From: an uncultured Aeromonadaceae bacterium
GTDB lineage: Bacteria > Pseudomonadota > Gammaproteobacteria > Enterobacterales > Aeromonadaceae
Length of the DNA stretch: 52,760 bases
NCBI GenBank assembly: GCA_945957385.1
Contig: CAMFKP010000022.1
Span: forward strand, 1-52,760
Reading direction: 5' to 3'
A program made the translations under genes and the position numbers. This document shows, piece by piece, positions 25,776-35,540 of the stretch (positions within the stretch are counted from its first letter, which is position 1; every line of letters begins with the position of its first letter). A model generated the notes under the pieces. It ran no database searches. It was given only the letters and a program-made list of their open reading frames with translations, and was not told where the DNA came from.

Positions 25776-27817
25776 CAGTTATCCTCCGGATTGGGGGGAA
25801 CCGGTATCGGTTCATCATCAGTAGCATCCGGTGTGTTCTCCGGTTGCGGAACCTCATCGTCACTCTCTGTGCCTGGTGTCGTGGCGGCAGGCGTCGTGGT
25901 TGTTGGCTCAGCGTTATGATTTATCTCCGCTGCAGACCCTGCAGGAATGGCAGCACTGGCCCCCGGATCGAGCAGATAGGCATCCAGCACGGCACGCGCT
26001 ACTGGCGCCGCATTGGTGCTGCCACCACCGGCATTTTCCATGATAAGTGCCACGACGGCTTTAGGGGCCTCATACGGAGCAAAGGCGACGAACAAGGCGT
26101 TATCTCTGTGCTCGGCTTTGACGCGCTTGGCATCATATTTTTGATCTTGTTTGATGCTGATGACCTGAGCCGTACCAGACTTGCCAGCCGCCTTGTAGGG
26201 GGTGTTAGCGAATGCTTTGCGTCCGGTACCTTCATGTCCATTGATGACTCTGAACATGCCTTCCATCGCGACTTTCCAATAATTGTCCTCTTTAACCTCC
26301 AAGGCTTTATTGGTCGGTTCGCGGAATGGCTCCTGATGGCCATCGCCTTCCTTAACCGACTTCAACATATGCGGTATGACGTTATGGCCATGCTGCGTCA
26401 GAATGCTGTGCGCTCGAGCGAGCTGGATCGGGGTCGCGGTCCAGTAACCCTGCCCGATCCCGACTGAAATGGTGTCGCCCATGAACCAGACCTGATGTCG
26501 TCGGCTACGTTTCCATTCCCGGGATGGCATGACGCCTTTAGTCTCTTCATACAGATCCAGGCCAGAGAACTGACCGAAGCCGAAGGCTGTCATGTATTTA
26601 TTCATGGTGTCGATGCCGGTACGGTAGGCCAGATCGTAGAAGAAGGTGTCGGCAGAGACCTCAATCGCGCGATAGACATCCAGCCAACCGTGTCCCCATT
26701 TTTTCCAGTCCCGGAATTTATGACTGGAGCCTGGGAGCTGGAAGAAGGGGCCGCCAAAAAAACGGCTGTAAGGCGTGATGGCACCCTCATTCAGCCCCAT
26801 CACGGCCAGCAGCGGCTTGACGGTCGACGCCGGGGCATAGCCGCCTTGGCTGACACGGTTTATCAATGGCCGTGATGGATCATTGAGCAGATCTGCGTAC
26901 TCTTTGCTACGGATCCCGCGAACAAACATATTCGGGTCATAGCTGGGGGAAGAGACCATGGCCATGACGGCACCGCTGCGCGGATCCAGTAGGACCAGTC
27001 CGGCGCGTTGATCGCGCAATAGCTCTTGCACCTTCTGTTGCAGGCGGACATCGATCGTCAGTGTCAGGTCTTTACCGGCGACCGGAGGTTGGTATTTCAG
27101 AGTCCGAATGACACGCCCGCGGTTATTGACCTCGACTTCCTGATAACCGGACTGCCCATGCAACAGATCCTCATAGTACTTCTCGACACCGAGTTTGCCG
27201 ATATCGCGCGAAGCGGCGTAGTTGGCCAATTTGCCTTGCTCATCGAGCTTTTTCAGATCGGTAGTATTGATTCGGGCCACATAACCCAACGCATGAGTCA
27301 GTGTGTCGCCGTATGGATAAAACCGGGTCAGATAGGCTTCTATGCTGGCGCCAGGGTAGCGGTATTGGTTGACGGAAAAGGTGGCAACCTGTTCTTCACT
27401 GAGTTTGTCGGCCAGAGAGATAGGCTGGAAGCGGCGATGACGTTTGGTCTCTTTGAGAAAACGGGTCTTGTCTTCTTCCTCTAATCCCAACAGTTTGACC
27501 AGCTCATCAATCTTGGCGGGCAGGTCATCCATCTGCTCGGGGACGATTTCAAGGCTGAAGACAGGGCGGTTTTCTGCCAACAGTACGCCATTGCGGTCAT
27601 AGATCAGACCGCGCGGAGGGGCAACCGGTAGAACCTTGATGCGGTTATCGTTGGAGCGCGTCTGGTAATCATCATGATGAATGACCTGTAACACATACAG
27701 GTTGGCCAGCAGCATGAAGGTTAGAACGATAACGCCTGCCATAGCGGCATAGGCGCGGCGGCGAAAAAGCGCCGCCTCGGCATGGTTATCCTTGATCGAA
27801 ATACGTTGCCCGGGCAT
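25775..27817 (-). CDS. mrdA: Penicillin-binding protein 2 (elongasome transpeptidase)
   Basis: A 680-residue monofunctional class B PBP that cross-links peptidoglycan during cell elongation with RodA. There is a short cytosolic tail, one membrane span (about 22-45), and a pedestal domain with NDNRIKVLPVAPPRGLIYDRNG and the R-x-G-x2-x-DRNG signature. The transpeptidase domain has Ser331-x-x-Lys (ASTVK), S-x-D (EVSADTFFY) and KSGT (AGKSGTAQ). It is longer than the ~633-residue E. coli enzyme because of a C-terminal acidic Pro/Thr/Glu-rich tail of about 60 residues (from about 620), probably disordered in the periplasm. Start and length fit the family; rlmH ends 3 bases upstream. Confidence 0.95.
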   Translation of the reverse strand: MPGQRISIKDNHAEAALFRRRAYAAMAGVIVLTFMLLANLYVLQVIHHDDYQTRSNDNRIKVLPVAPPRGLIYDRNGVLLAENRPVFSLEIVPEQMDDLPAKIDELVKLLGLEEEDKTRFLKETKRHRRFQPISLADKLSEEQVATFSVNQYRYPGASIEAYLTRFYPYGDTLTHALGYVARINTTDLKKLDEQGKLANYAASRDIGKLGVEKYYEDLLHGQSGYQEVEVNNRGRVIRTLKYQPPVAGKDLTLTIDVRLQQKVQELLRDQRAGLVLLDPRSGAVMAMVSSPSYDPNMFVRGIRSKEYADLLNDPSRPLINRVSQGGYAPASTVKPLLAVMGLNEGAITPYSRFFGGPFFQLPGSSHKFRDWKKWGHGWLDVYRAIEVSADTFFYDLAYRTGIDTMNKYMTAFGFGQFSGLDLYEETKGVMPSREWKRSRRHQVWFMGDTISVGIGQGYWTATPIQLARAHSILTQHGHNVIPHMLKSVKEGDGHQEPFREPTNKALEVKEDNYWKVAMEGMFRVINGHEGTGRKAFANTPYKAAGKSGTAQVISIKQDQKYDAKRVKAEHRDNALFVAFAPYEAPKAVVALIMENAGGGSTNAAPVARAVLDAYLLDPGASAAIPAGSAAEINHNAEPTTTTPAATTPGTESDDEVPQPENTPDATDDEPIPVPPNPEDN

Positions 27818-27820
27818 GCC

Positions 27821-28291
27821 TCACTCCCTGTGGTACGGGTGATTAGTGGTGATGCTCCAGGCCCGATATAAGCTCTCGGCCACGACAATGCGCACCAGGG
27901 GGTGTGGTAGTGTCAATGGTGAAAGAGACCAGCTTTGTTCTGCCAGGGCTTTGCATTCGTTCGATAGCCCCTCGGGGCCTCCGATTAGCAGGGCAACATC
28001 GCGGCCATCCTGCTTCCAAGCTTCCAGCTGTTGTGCCAACTGTTCTGTCGTCCACGGCTTACCGGGAATATCCAGCGTGACGATACGCGTCCCTTTTGCG
28101 GTGGCCGCGAGCGTCTGCTCGCCTTCTTTTTGCAGGATGCGAGCAATATCGGCATTTTTGCCACGCTTACCGGCCGGGATTTCCACCAGTTCCAATGGCA
28201 TGTCTTTGGGAAAGCGGCGTTGATATTCCTCGAAACCGCGGGTGACCCACTCCGGCATCTTGGTACCGACGGCGATGAGCTGGATCTTCAT
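27821..28291 (-). CDS. rlmH: 23S rRNA (pseudouridine-1915 N3)-methyltransferase
   Basis: A 156-residue SPOUT-class methyltransferase that modifies pseudouridine 1915 in helix 69 of 23S rRNA, using S-adenosylmethionine. It matches RlmH end to end: [115 protein letters not shown] (knot and C-terminal tyrosine/histidine region). It lies 2 bases after rsfS and 3 before mrdA, as in E. coli. Confidence 0.96.
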   Translation of the reverse strand: MKIQLIAVGTKMPEWVTRGFEEYQRRFPKDMPLELVEIPAGKRGKNADIARILQKEGEQTLAATAKGTRIVTLDIPGKPWTTEQLAQQLEAWKQDGRDVALLIGGPEGLSNECKALAEQSWSLSPLTLPHPLVRIVVAESLYRAWSITTNHPYHRE

Positions 28292-28293
28292 GC

Positions 28294-28635
28294 TCAGGCG
28301 GCCGCCTCGTCAAATTTCCCGCTCCAGAGTTTTTCCAACTGGTAGAGCTGGCGTGTGTCGTCTTGCATCACATGGACGATGACATCGCCCATATCAACCA
28401 GAACCCACTCACCCACATCCTCTCCTTCGATTCCTAATGGCATCAAACCGGCATGCCGCAACTCCTCGGCTACGTGGTCGGCAATCGAGCGCACATGGCG
28501 ATTGGAGTTACCACTGCAGATGATCATGCAGTCGGTGATGCTGGATTTACCGCGGACATCGATTGTAACGATATCCCGGCCTTTGAGGTCGTCGATTTTA
28601 TCAGCAATGAATGCGTGCAGAGCGGGACCTTGCAA
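28294..28635 (-). CDS. rsfS: Ribosomal silencing factor RsfS
   Basis: A 113-residue protein that binds ribosomal protein uL14 and blocks subunit joining when nutrients are short. It is near-collinear with E. coli Rsf[96 protein letters not shown] place the start at TTG 28633-28635. GGAGG lies five bases upstream and the product then begins exactly where E. coli RsfS does. A TTG five codons further upstream would put the Shine-Dalgarno inside the gene. Confidence 0.93.
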   Translation of the reverse strand: MQGPALHAFIADKIDDLKGRDIVTIDVRGKSSITDCMIICSGNSNRHVRSIADHVAEELRHAGLMPLGIEGEDVGEWVLVDMGDVIVHVMQDDTRQLYQLEKLWSGKFDEAAA

Positions 28636-28681
28636 GAGCGCCTCCGTCAAATAACAGTTACTTAGGTCAAATGGGCGGCGA

Positions 28682-29329
28682 TTATATCACGCTATGGCAA
28701 TAGATCCGCTGTTGATCAATATAATCGGCCACCGCTGCAGGCACTCGGTCGCGGACGCTGCGACCGGCGGCCAGATCACGCCGCAAAGCGGTTGCGGACA
28801 ACGCGACCGGCTGATTGGCCATCCAGTAGATGCAGCCAGCCAGCTGTTGATGCAGGCGTGCAATGTCGCTGGTTTGATGTTCCCGAACCAGTTCGGCCAG
28901 TTCGCCTTGCAACTGAGGTGACCAGCCAGGACGCAGGCTGACGACCAGATGAGCATAATCCGTCAGCTCGCGCCAGCGATGCCAGCTTGGCAGGCCAAGC
29001 AGCGAGTCCATGCCGATTAAGAAGCACAAGGGGGTATGGGGTAATTCTGCGCGTAACGAGGTTAAGGTATCGATGGTGTAAGAGGGCCGCTGATAGCGGA
29101 GCTCTCGGTCATCAACTCTAAAATGCGGATATTCCTGCAGTACCAACTGCAACATCGCCAGGCGTTGAGCACTACTGGCAACGGGCTGCGGTCGATGGGG
29201 CGGAATATGATTAGGCATCAGGCGTAATTCACCCAGCCCCAGATGCAGGCGCGTCTCCTCGGCAGGACGCAAATGGCCGTAATGCACGGGGTCGAATGTG
29301 CCGCCGAGGATCCCGATGGCCGGATTCAT
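28682..29329 (-). CDS. nadD: Nicotinate-nucleotide adenylyltransferase
   Basis: A 215-residue nucleotidyltransferase that joins nicotinate mononucleotide and ATP to deamido-NAD, the committed step to NAD. The ATP-binding [14 protein letters not shown] motif is at the N-terminus; [17 protein letters not shown] and the C-terminal [27 protein letters not shown] motif (an ISxTxxR variant) are present. The ATG overlaps the holA stop as ATGA (29326-29329). A 46-bp gap, holding the rsfS Shine-Dalgarno, separates it from rsfS. Confidence 0.95.
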   Translation of the reverse strand: MNPAIGILGGTFDPVHYGHLRPAEETRLHLGLGELRLMPNHIPPHRPQPVASSAQRLAMLQLVLQEYPHFRVDDRELRYQRPSYTIDTLTSLRAELPHTPLCFLIGMDSLLGLPSWHRWRELTDYAHLVVSLRPGWSPQLQGELAELVREHQTSDIARLHQQLAGCIYWMANQPVALSATALRRDLAAGRSVRDRVPAAVADYIDQQRIYCHSVI

Positions 29330-30351
29330 GATTGCACCAGCGTAAGGGCGGCTTCATGACGGAAGCCAAGACTCACGCTTTGCAGCAATAGCCAAGCCTC
29401 TTCGGTTTCGAAGCGGCGTACTGCACGATCTAACAACACAGTGACTGCAATCAGCTGCTGCAGTTGTGACGAGTTAAGTCGTTGCAGCGCCTGCTGATAC
29501 AGCGGTTGCCGGCTAGACCAGATTCTCGCCTTTTCTAACAACGGGGCCAGGGGTTGCCCTCCGTCGCTGGCCAGCTTTAGCATCAACAACTGTTCCAGCT
29601 CGCGGGCCAGGGCCCATGCCAGCATACCGAGCTCGACGCCTTCGCCCCTGAGTTGCAACAACATGCGCTGGGCTCGATTGACCTTGCCTTCAAGCAGGGT
29701 GTCGATGAACTGGAATGGCGTAAAATGGTTTTGTCGTGTGACGCTCTCTTGCAGCTGAAGCAAGCCGATAGGCTGCGGCAATTTCAATAGAGCCAGCTTT
29801 TCCAGCTCTTGTGCAGCACCGAGCAGGTTTCCCTCGAAGGCATGACACAAAAACTGTATTCCCTCCGGTTGCACCTTCAGGCCATGCAATTGCGCCCGTT
29901 GCTGCATCCAACGCGGAAAGAAACGGCTATCTGGAAAGTTGATAGGGATATAGACCCCTTGGCGGGAGAGGTTATCAAACCATTTGGCCTTTGACTGCGC
30001 GGCGCTCAGGCGTGGGCCATGCAGAATCAGCAACAGGTCAGGATGCAGATTAGCCGCCAGCTGCTGACTCTTTTCTGGCCAGTCACGCGGCAGTTTTTCT
30101 CCCAGCTCGATCTCGAGTATCTGGCGGCTGGCAAACAGGCTCAAGGCATGACAGCAGGACTCTACCTCCTGCCACTCTGGATTATCTTCCAGCGCAAAGA
30201 CGTGGCGTTCGCTAAAACCACTGGCCGCGGCGATGCGGCGAATGGCATCCAGTGATTCCTGTTTTTGCAGCGGCTCATCGCCAAAAACAAGATAGCAGGG
30301 CTTGAGCCCTGCTTTGAGATGATCGGCGAGTTGCTCGGCGTAGATCCGCAT
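29326..30351 (-). CDS. holA: DNA polymerase III delta subunit
   Basis: A 341-residue clamp-loader subunit that opens the beta sliding clamp. Features of the family: MRIYAEQLADHLKAGLKPCYLVFGDEPLQKQESLDAIRRIA at the N-terminus, ILEIELGEKLPRDW, LLILHGPRLSAAQSKAKWFDNL, the middle-domain segment GIQFLCHAFEGNLLGAAQELEKLALL and a helical C-terminal collar domain. Walker motifs are degenerate, as is normal for delta, which does not hydrolyse ATP. The start codon overlaps the lptE stop by one base (TGATG). Confidence 0.95.
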   Translation of the reverse strand: MRIYAEQLADHLKAGLKPCYLVFGDEPLQKQESLDAIRRIAAASGFSERHVFALEDNPEWQEVESCCHALSLFASRQILEIELGEKLPRDWPEKSQQLAANLHPDLLLILHGPRLSAAQSKAKWFDNLSRQGVYIPINFPDSRFFPRWMQQRAQLHGLKVQPEGIQFLCHAFEGNLLGAAQELEKLALLKLPQPIGLLQLQESVTRQNHFTPFQFIDTLLEGKVNRAQRMLLQLRGEGVELGMLAWALARELEQLLMLKLASDGGQPLAPLLEKARIWSSRQPLYQQALQRLNSSQLQQLIAVTVLLDRAVRRFETEEAWLLLQSVSLGFRHEAALTLVQS

Positions 30352-30836
30352 CAGAACTTCACGCGGCTCAACTGGATCAGAATCAACTCAGCGGTCTGCT
30401 CGCGCATCTCGTCTTTGAGTTGTTCCTGTTCACGGCTGGAGGCCAATGCTTCTGAGCTCTTGTTCAGGAAGGTGCGGTTGAAGCCGGCGGTAAAGCGTTG
30501 CGCCGTATGATCCGGTACTGTCAGTACGTATTCGGTATTGAACAGCATCAGGTATTCCACGGTCTGCGCACGGCTGTCGACGGACGCTACCTGGATCTTG
30601 ACTTGCATCTCACCCAGCTTCAGCTGCGGCACCTTATCTGTGGCGGGCACCAGCTTGACACCGACCCGTTGCAGGCGCATCGCAACGGAGCGGTACAGAT
30701 CATCGCGCTCATCACCGATCAGGGCCAGTTCGCGAATCGAGGGGACCGAGTCCCCTCCGCGCATATGAAAGCCACAACCGGCCAGCGTCAGCCCCAGCAG
30801 TAACAGGACAACCAGACGATTGAAGAGGCGGTTCAC
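30351..30836 (-). CDS. lptE: LPS-assembly lipoprotein LptE
   Basis: A 161-residue outer-membrane lipoprotein that plugs the LptD barrel and helps insert lipopolysaccharide. The signal ends in lipobox LAGC (Cys21), followed by GFHMRGG, typical of LptE/RlpB. The mature part has the alternating strand-helix pattern ELALIGDERDDLYRSVAMRLQRVGVKL and the C-terminal helix LKDEMREQTAELILIQLSRVKF. It starts directly after the leuS stop codon with no gap, and overlaps holA by one base. Confidence 0.93.
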   Translation of the reverse strand: MNRLFNRLVVLLLLGLTLAGCGFHMRGGDSVPSIRELALIGDERDDLYRSVAMRLQRVGVKLVPATDKVPQLKLGEMQVKIQVASVDSRAQTVEYLMLFNTEYVLTVPDHTAQRFTAGFNRTFLNKSSEALASSREQEQLKDEMREQTAELILIQLSRVKF

Positions 30837-33416
30837 TTAGGCCACCACCAGGTTCAGCAGCTTGCCCGGGACGTAGATCGCCTTGCGTACTTCCTTGCCG
30901 TCGGTGAACTTGGCCACGCTGGCATCGGCAAATGCCAGGCTCTTGACCTGTTCTTCGCTGGCGTCGGCGGCCACTGTGATCTTGCCACGTACCTTGCCGT
31001 TGACTTGTACTACCACCAGCTTTTCGTCCTCGACCAGTGCGGCCGCATCGGCCTGTGGCCAGCTGGCATCATCAATGGCACCGGCACCACCCAAGGCTTG
31101 CCACAACGTAAAGCCAACGTGCGGCACGATCGGATAGAGCATCAACACAACCTTGGTGAGCACTTCCTGCGTCAACGCGCGATCCTGTTCACTCTCTTGC
31201 GGTGCCTTGGCCAGACGGTTCATCAGTTCCATGATGGCGGCGATGGCGGTGTTGAAGGTCTGACGGCGGCCGATATCATCGGACACCTTGGCGATGGTCT
31301 TATGCAGTTCGCGACGCAGTGCCTTTTGGTCGTTACTCAGGTTGGCAATATCCAGCTCGGCCACAGCACCGCGTGCCACATGATCCGAGACCGCCTTCCA
31401 CAGACGACGCAAGAAGCGTTGGGCGCCTTCAACACCGGATTCCTGCCATTCAAGGGTCAGGTCGGCCGGTGAGGCAAACATCATGAACAGACGCACGGTA
31501 TCGGCACCATAGCGCTCGACCATCAGCTGTGGGTCAATGCCGTTGTTTTTGGACTTGGACATCTTGGTCATGCCGGCATGCACCAGCTCGCGACCCGTGT
31601 TGTCCACCGCCTTGGTGATGCGGCCTTTTTCATCACGCTCAACCTTGACGTCTACCGGGCTGACCCAGACACGGGCGCCGTTTTCGGTGTAGTAGAACGC
31701 ATCGGCCAGCACCATGCCTTGGCACAGCAGGCGGGTGAACGGCTCGTCACTCTGGACCATGCCGGCATCACGCAGCAGCTTGTGGAAGAAACGGGCATAC
31801 AGCAGGTGCATACAGGCGTGCTCGATCCCGCCGATGTACTGATCCACTGGCAGCCAGTGGTTGGCCTTGGCCGGATCCAGCATCCCTTCCTGATAGTTCG
31901 GGCAACAGTAGCGGGCGTAGTACCAGGAAGACTCCATGAAGGTGTCAAAGGTGTCGGTTTCACGCAGTGCGGGCTGACCGTTGTAGGTCGCTTTGGCCCA
32001 GTCGGCATCGGCCTTGATCGGGCTTTGCACGCCATCCATCACCACCTCTTCCGGCAGGATCACCGGCAGTTGATCGGCTGGAGCTGGAACCACTGAGCCA
32101 TCTTCCAGATTCAACATCGGGATCGGTGCACCCCAGTAACGTTGACGGGAGACCCCCCAGTCACGCAGACGGTAGTTGACGGTCTTCTCGCCCTTGCCAA
32201 GCGCCACCAGCTTGTCGCAGATGGCGGTGAAGGCGGCCTGAAAGTCCAGTCCGTCAAACTCGCCAGAGTTGAACAGCACGCCTTTCTCGGTGTAGGCCGC
32301 AGTGGAAATATCCAACTCGCTGCCATCGGCAGGGCGAATCACGGCTCGAATTTCCAGGCCGTATTTTTGGGCAAATTCAAAGTCACGTTGGTCGTGGGCC
32401 GGCACGGCCATCACAGCACCGGTACCGTAGTCCATCAATACGAAGTTGGCGACCATCACAGGGACGCGGCGGCCATCCAGCGGGTGAATGGCATACAGGC
32501 CGGTGGCCATGCCTTTTTTCTCCATGGTCGCCAGCTCGGCTTCGGCAACCTTGGTGTTCTTACACTCTTCAAGGAAGGCGGCCAGGGGAGCGTTGGCTTC
32601 GGCCGCACGTTTGGCCAAGGGGTGGCCTGCGGCGACGGCGACATAGGTCACGCCCATCAACGTATCCGGACGGGTGGTGTAGATATCGAATGTCTCGTCA
32701 CTGCCGTCGACAGCAAAGGTCATCGTCAGGCCTTCGGAGCGACCAATCCAGTTGCGCTGCATGGTTTTGACCATCTCTGGCCAACCATCCAGCTTGTCCA
32801 GATCGGTCAACAGCTCTTCGGCGTAGGCGGTGATCTTGATGAACCACTGCGGGATCTCTTTTTGTTCTACCGGGGTGTCGCAACGCCAGCAGCAGCCATC
32901 TTGAACCTGCTCGTTGGCCAGAACTGTCTGATCGTTCGGGCACCAGTTAACGGACGAGGTCTTCTTGTAAACCAGCCCTTTTTTGTACAGCTCGGTAAAG
33001 AACCACTGTTCCCAGCGATAGTATTCCGGGGTGCAGGTTGCGATTTCGCGGTCCCAGTCATAGCCCAGCCCCAACATCTTCAGCTGGCCCTTCATGTATT
33101 CGATGTTTTCGTAGGTCCATTTGGCCGGCGCCGAGTTGTTTTTGATCGCGGCGTTTTCTGCTGGCAGACCGAAGGCATCCCAGCCGATCGGCTGCATGAC
33201 ATTCTTGCCATTCAGACGCTGGAAGCGAGAGATGACGTCACCGATGGTGTAGTTGCGCACGTGCCCCATGTGTAGACGCCCGGACGGGTAGGGGAACATG
33301 GAGAGGCAGTAGAACTTCTCCTTGTCGACCTTCTCTACGGCCTTGAACGTCAAGTTCTTGGCCCAGTGTTGCTGCACGGCAGCTTCCAGTTCCTGGGGAT
33401 TGTAGTGCTCTTGCAT
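30837..33416 (-). CDS. leuS: Leucyl-tRNA synthetase
   Basis: An 859-residue class Ia synthetase that charges tRNA-Leu. It shows the HIGH-type motif in [20 protein letters not shown], the CP1 editing domain ([36 protein letters not shown]), the KMSKS loop ([15 protein letters not shown]) and the C-terminal anticodon-binding and LeuRS-specific domains. The ZN-1 region has [21 protein letters not shown]. Start at 33416 ([11 protein letters not shown]) is chosen by alignment with E. coli LeuS; in-frame ATGs at 33425 and 33434 would add three or six residues and no ribosome site clearly decides. It heads the minus-strand run toward lptE-holA-nadD. Confidence 0.97.
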   Translation of the reverse strand: MQEHYNPQELEAAVQQHWAKNLTFKAVEKVDKEKFYCLSMFPYPSGRLHMGHVRNYTIGDVISRFQRLNGKNVMQPIGWDAFGLPAENAAIKNNSAPAKWTYENIEYMKGQLKMLGLGYDWDREIATCTPEYYRWEQWFFTELYKKGLVYKKTSSVNWCPNDQTVLANEQVQDGCCWRCDTPVEQKEIPQWFIKITAYAEELLTDLDKLDGWPEMVKTMQRNWIGRSEGLTMTFAVDGSDETFDIYTTRPDTLMGVTYVAVAAGHPLAKRAAEANAPLAAFLEECKNTKVAEAELATMEKKGMATGLYAIHPLDGRRVPVMVANFVLMDYGTGAVMAVPAHDQRDFEFAQKYGLEIRAVIRPADGSELDISTAAYTEKGVLFNSGEFDGLDFQAAFTAICDKLVALGKGEKTVNYRLRDWGVSRQRYWGAPIPMLNLEDGSVVPAPADQLPVILPEEVVMDGVQSPIKADADWAKATYNGQPALRETDTFDTFMESSWYYARYCCPNYQEGMLDPAKANHWLPVDQYIGGIEHACMHLLYARFFHKLLRDAGMVQSDEPFTRLLCQGMVLADAFYYTENGARVWVSPVDVKVERDEKGRITKAVDNTGRELVHAGMTKMSKSKNNGIDPQLMVERYGADTVRLFMMFASPADLTLEWQESGVEGAQRFLRRLWKAVSDHVARGAVAELDIANLSNDQKALRRELHKTIAKVSDDIGRRQTFNTAIAAIMELMNRLAKAPQESEQDRALTQEVLTKVVLMLYPIVPHVGFTLWQALGGAGAIDDASWPQADAAALVEDEKLVVVQVNGKVRGKITVAADASEEQVKSLAFADASVAKFTDGKEVRKAIYVPGKLLNLVVA

Positions 33417-33480
33417 GGCTGACATCAGTGACATCCGATATGTGTGAATTGGATAGGCTATCCTGTTGGAAAATCGCCAT

Positions 33481-33509
33481 AGAATACTGATTAACGCCCT
33501 CGCCAACAA
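33481..33509 (-). promoter_or_regulatory. Sigma-70 promoter candidate for leuS
   Basis: On the minus strand TTGTTG (33504-33509) and TATTCT (33481-33486) are separated by 17 bp, about 65 bases before the leuS start. Confidence 0.45.
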
Positions 33510-33579
33510 TAGCGGGGCGGCTCGGCGCCCCATGTGGCGCAGCGGATCCCAGTCGGACCGATGAGGAAGGAGAGCTGCT

Positions 33580-34056
33580 ATGCCAAGACAACAACAAGCC
33601 TATGAAGCCTTTATCCGGCGTCTGCAGGAGGAGTGGGCCAATGCCGATCCCGGCGCCTCCTTGTCGTCACTGCTGGAGCGCACGCAAGCTTATCTGGAGG
33701 CAGCGGGCGAGCTGACCCGTGACGAGTGGGCGCTGATTCGCGAGTATGTACGGCGCGATCTGCGCGATTTTGAGGACGCGCCGGGAGGGTATCGTGACTC
33801 GGCGTTTTACCAGGCGCTACAAACCTCGATCTGGGCCTGGTTACTGGAGTTGACCGATCGCACCCAGGTTGAGTGGATTGCGGTGCTGGACGAGGTACAG
33901 CACAAAGGGTTGTACCATGCCGGTGAGCGCATGGGGTTGGGAACCCTGGTTTGCGAGCAGTGTGGTTTCCGGCGGTTGGTCTTGCACCCAGAGCGCATCG
34001 CCACCTGCATTGAATGCGGCGGTGCCCATTTTCATCGCGAGCCCCTCGCGCCTTGA
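33580..34056 (+). CDS. ybeL: YbeL-type zinc-ribbon protein
   Basis: A 158-residue protein of the DUF1451 family. The N-terminal two thirds are helical and acidic ([77 protein letters not shown]). The C-terminus is a zinc ribbon with [10 protein letters not shown] and [11 protein letters not shown]. It aligns with E. coli YbeL and lies divergent from leuS, as ybeL does there. GGAGAG lies upstream of the ATG. Function is unknown. The gene ends 25 bases before a good terminator. Confidence 0.9.
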   Translation: MPRQQQAYEAFIRRLQEEWANADPGASLSSLLERTQAYLEAAGELTRDEWALIREYVRRDLRDFEDAPGGYRDSAFYQALQTSIWAWLLELTDRTQVEWIAVLDEVQHKGLYHAGERMGLGTLVCEQCGFRRLVLHPERIATCIECGGAHFHREPLAP

Positions 34057-34081
34057 GTCCGCTGAACCCTGCGTCATCACC

Positions 34082-34108
34082 AAGCCCGTCCATTGCGCGG
34101 GCTTTTTT
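34082..34108 (+). terminator. Intrinsic terminator after ybeL
   Basis: AAGCCCG / CGGGCTT stem (9-base loop) followed by a T6 tract. A second small hairpin (CTTGGTT-N3-AACCAAG, 34115-34131) lies just beyond. Confidence 0.85.
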
Positions 34109-34131
34109 ATGTGTCTTGGTTCACAACCAAG

Positions 34132-34160
34132 TTGAATTTTTATTCTCTTAGGGGAAAAAT
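34132..34160 (+). promoter_or_regulatory. Promoter candidate for the L,D-transpeptidase gene
   Basis: TTGAAT (34132-34137), 17-bp spacer, AAAAAT (34155-34160). The expected start, near 34167, falls at the first base of a long leader stem. Confidence 0.45.
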
Positions 34161-34168
34161 GCCGACCC

Positions 34169-34237
34169 CGGCCAGCAAATATCAGCCGAGCCCATCGGCT
34201 CGACGGTATGCTGGCCGAGGCTCACCCATCCGGTGAG
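34169..34237 (+). promoter_or_regulatory. Structured 5' leader of the L,D-transpeptidase mRNA
   Basis: Two nested stems are visible: an outer 9-bp CGGCCAGCA (34169-34177) / TGCTGGCCG (34209-34217) and an inner CGAGCC / GGCTCG helix. A third hairpin follows, CTCACC / GGTGAG (34221-34237). The element ends about 35 bases before the start codon. I do not recognise a known riboswitch consensus; a stability or regulatory leader is inferred. Confidence 0.5.
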
Positions 34238-34271
34238 TTGCATTGGCCAACGACAACGACACAGGATCGCT

Positions 34272-35213
34272 ATGAACATGCTTCGCTATGCCGCCTCCGC
34301 TCTGCTGGGTGCAGTGACACTCCTCAGCCAGCCGGCAGCCGCGCTCGAATACCCATTACCGCCGGCAGGAAGCCGTCTGATTGGTGAGAATCAGGAATAC
34401 ACGGTACCGGACGGAAATCTGCCACTGGAATCCATCGCTGCCCAGTTCCAACTGGGTTTGACCAATATGCTGGAAGCCAATCCGGGTGTAGACCCGTATC
34501 TGCCGAAGCCAGGTAGCAAGCTGGTGGTGCCGCATCAACTGATCCTGCCGGATGCGCCGCGTGAGGGCGTTGTGATCAACGTGGCCGAGATGCGTCTGTA
34601 CTACTACCCGAAGGGACGCAACGTGGTGGAAGTGCTGCCGATCGGTATCGGTCAGCTGGGTACCGATACCCCGGAAAACTGGGTGACGTCGATCCAGAGC
34701 AAGCGTGCCAATCCGACCTGGACCCCCACTGCCAAGGTACATGCCGAATATGCGGCACGTGGTGAGCCGCTGCCGAAGGTATGGCCGGCCGGTCCGGATA
34801 ATCCGATGGGGCTGTACGCCATGTATATCGGCCGCCTGTACGCGATCCATGGTACCAATGCCTCGTTCGGTATCGGCTTGCGTGTTAGCCACGGCTGCGT
34901 ACGTCTGCGTAACGACGACATCGAATACCTGTTTAAACAGGTACCGGTAGGAACCCGCGTCCAGTTCGTTAACCAACCGGTAAAAGCCACGGTCGAGCCG
35001 GATGGTGGCCGTTACATCGAGGTGCACGAGCCGCTGTCTCGCACCGAGGAAGAGATGAATTCCGACATGTCCGTGCCGTTGCCGATGACACCGGCGTTGA
35101 CCCGTTTCATCGCCCATGCCGATACCGATTCCCTGGCCGTCAAGCAGGCACTGGAACAGCGCACCGGCATGCCGACGCGTCTGAACCCCGTCGTGATCGC
35201 CAGCCAGAACTAA
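34272..35213 (+). CDS. L,D-transpeptidase (YkuD/ErfK family)
   Basis: A 313-residue exported protein. The signal peptide is about 1-24 ([21 protein letters not shown]). A LysM-like segment ([46 protein letters not shown], about 40-90) precedes the YkuD catalytic domain with [29 protein letters not shown]; the nucleophile is Cys209. A C-terminal region of about 70 residues follows. The family (ErfK/YbiS/YcfS/YnhG) either links Braun's lipoprotein to meso-DAP or makes 3-3 cross-links; I cannot tell which. The start at 34272 has AGGA five bases upstream; longer reading has no signal-peptide logic. It is monocistronic between two terminators and has a structured leader. Confidence 0.9.
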   Translation: MNMLRYAASALLGAVTLLSQPAAALEYPLPPAGSRLIGENQEYTVPDGNLPLESIAAQFQLGLTNMLEANPGVDPYLPKPGSKLVVPHQLILPDAPREGVVINVAEMRLYYYPKGRNVVEVLPIGIGQLGTDTPENWVTSIQSKRANPTWTPTAKVHAEYAARGEPLPKVWPAGPDNPMGLYAMYIGRLYAIHGTNASFGIGLRVSHGCVRLRNDDIEYLFKQVPVGTRVQFVNQPVKATVEPDGGRYIEVHEPLSRTEEEMNSDMSVPLPMTPALTRFIAHADTDSLAVKQALEQRTGMPTRLNPVVIASQN

Positions 35214-35230
35214 GGCGGATGACAGGATAG

Positions 35231-35259
35231 CAATGGCGGCCAATGAGCCGCCATTTTTT
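35231..35259 (+). terminator. Intrinsic terminator after the L,D-transpeptidase gene
   Basis: AATGGCGGC / GCCGCCATT with a 6-base loop and a T6 tract. Confidence 0.88.
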
Positions 35260-35540
35260 ATATTCAAGACGCTGGAATGTGTGGCCATTCGGCGCAACGA
35301 AAATAATTCACTTCATTCGGAAATTAATTATTTCTATTAAAATCAGACTAATAGATTTATTGGTTCCTCTGGCGGAAATATTATTTTGTTCACTGTCGGG
35401 CTTATTTGAGTCGACCTGTCATCGTTGACAGGAATATTTATCTCCCTGCTTCCCGGGCCCGTTGTCTCGCCGGTCTGGCCCTGTGTACACTGCAGCCTGT
35501 CGCGCACGGTAGCGCTGTCGGGTTGAGTGTGGAGCGCAGG
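35260..35540. other. AT-rich spacer upstream of the dCache-GGDEF gene
   Basis: No gene is credible here; a 61-codon frame starting at 35243 has no coding character. The left half (35280-35405) is strongly AT-rich and probably holds the promoter for the GGDEF gene. An inverted repeat CCTGTCA-N4-TGACAGG (35415-35432) is a possible operator. TTGACA (35425-35430) inside it could be a -35, but I see no good -10. Confidence 0.4.

Noticed and set aside
32142..33275. 377-codon plus-strand frame opposite leuS
   Set aside because: Antisense shadow of leuS.
35243..35428. 61-codon frame in the spacer before the dCache-GGDEF gene
   Set aside because: No ribosome site, overlaps a terminator, AT-rich composition and no similarity.
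35418..35429. GTCA-TCGT-TGAC as a NorR box
   Set aside because: The half-sites are separated by four bases, not three, giving GT-N8-AC; it is single and has no sigma-54 promoter.
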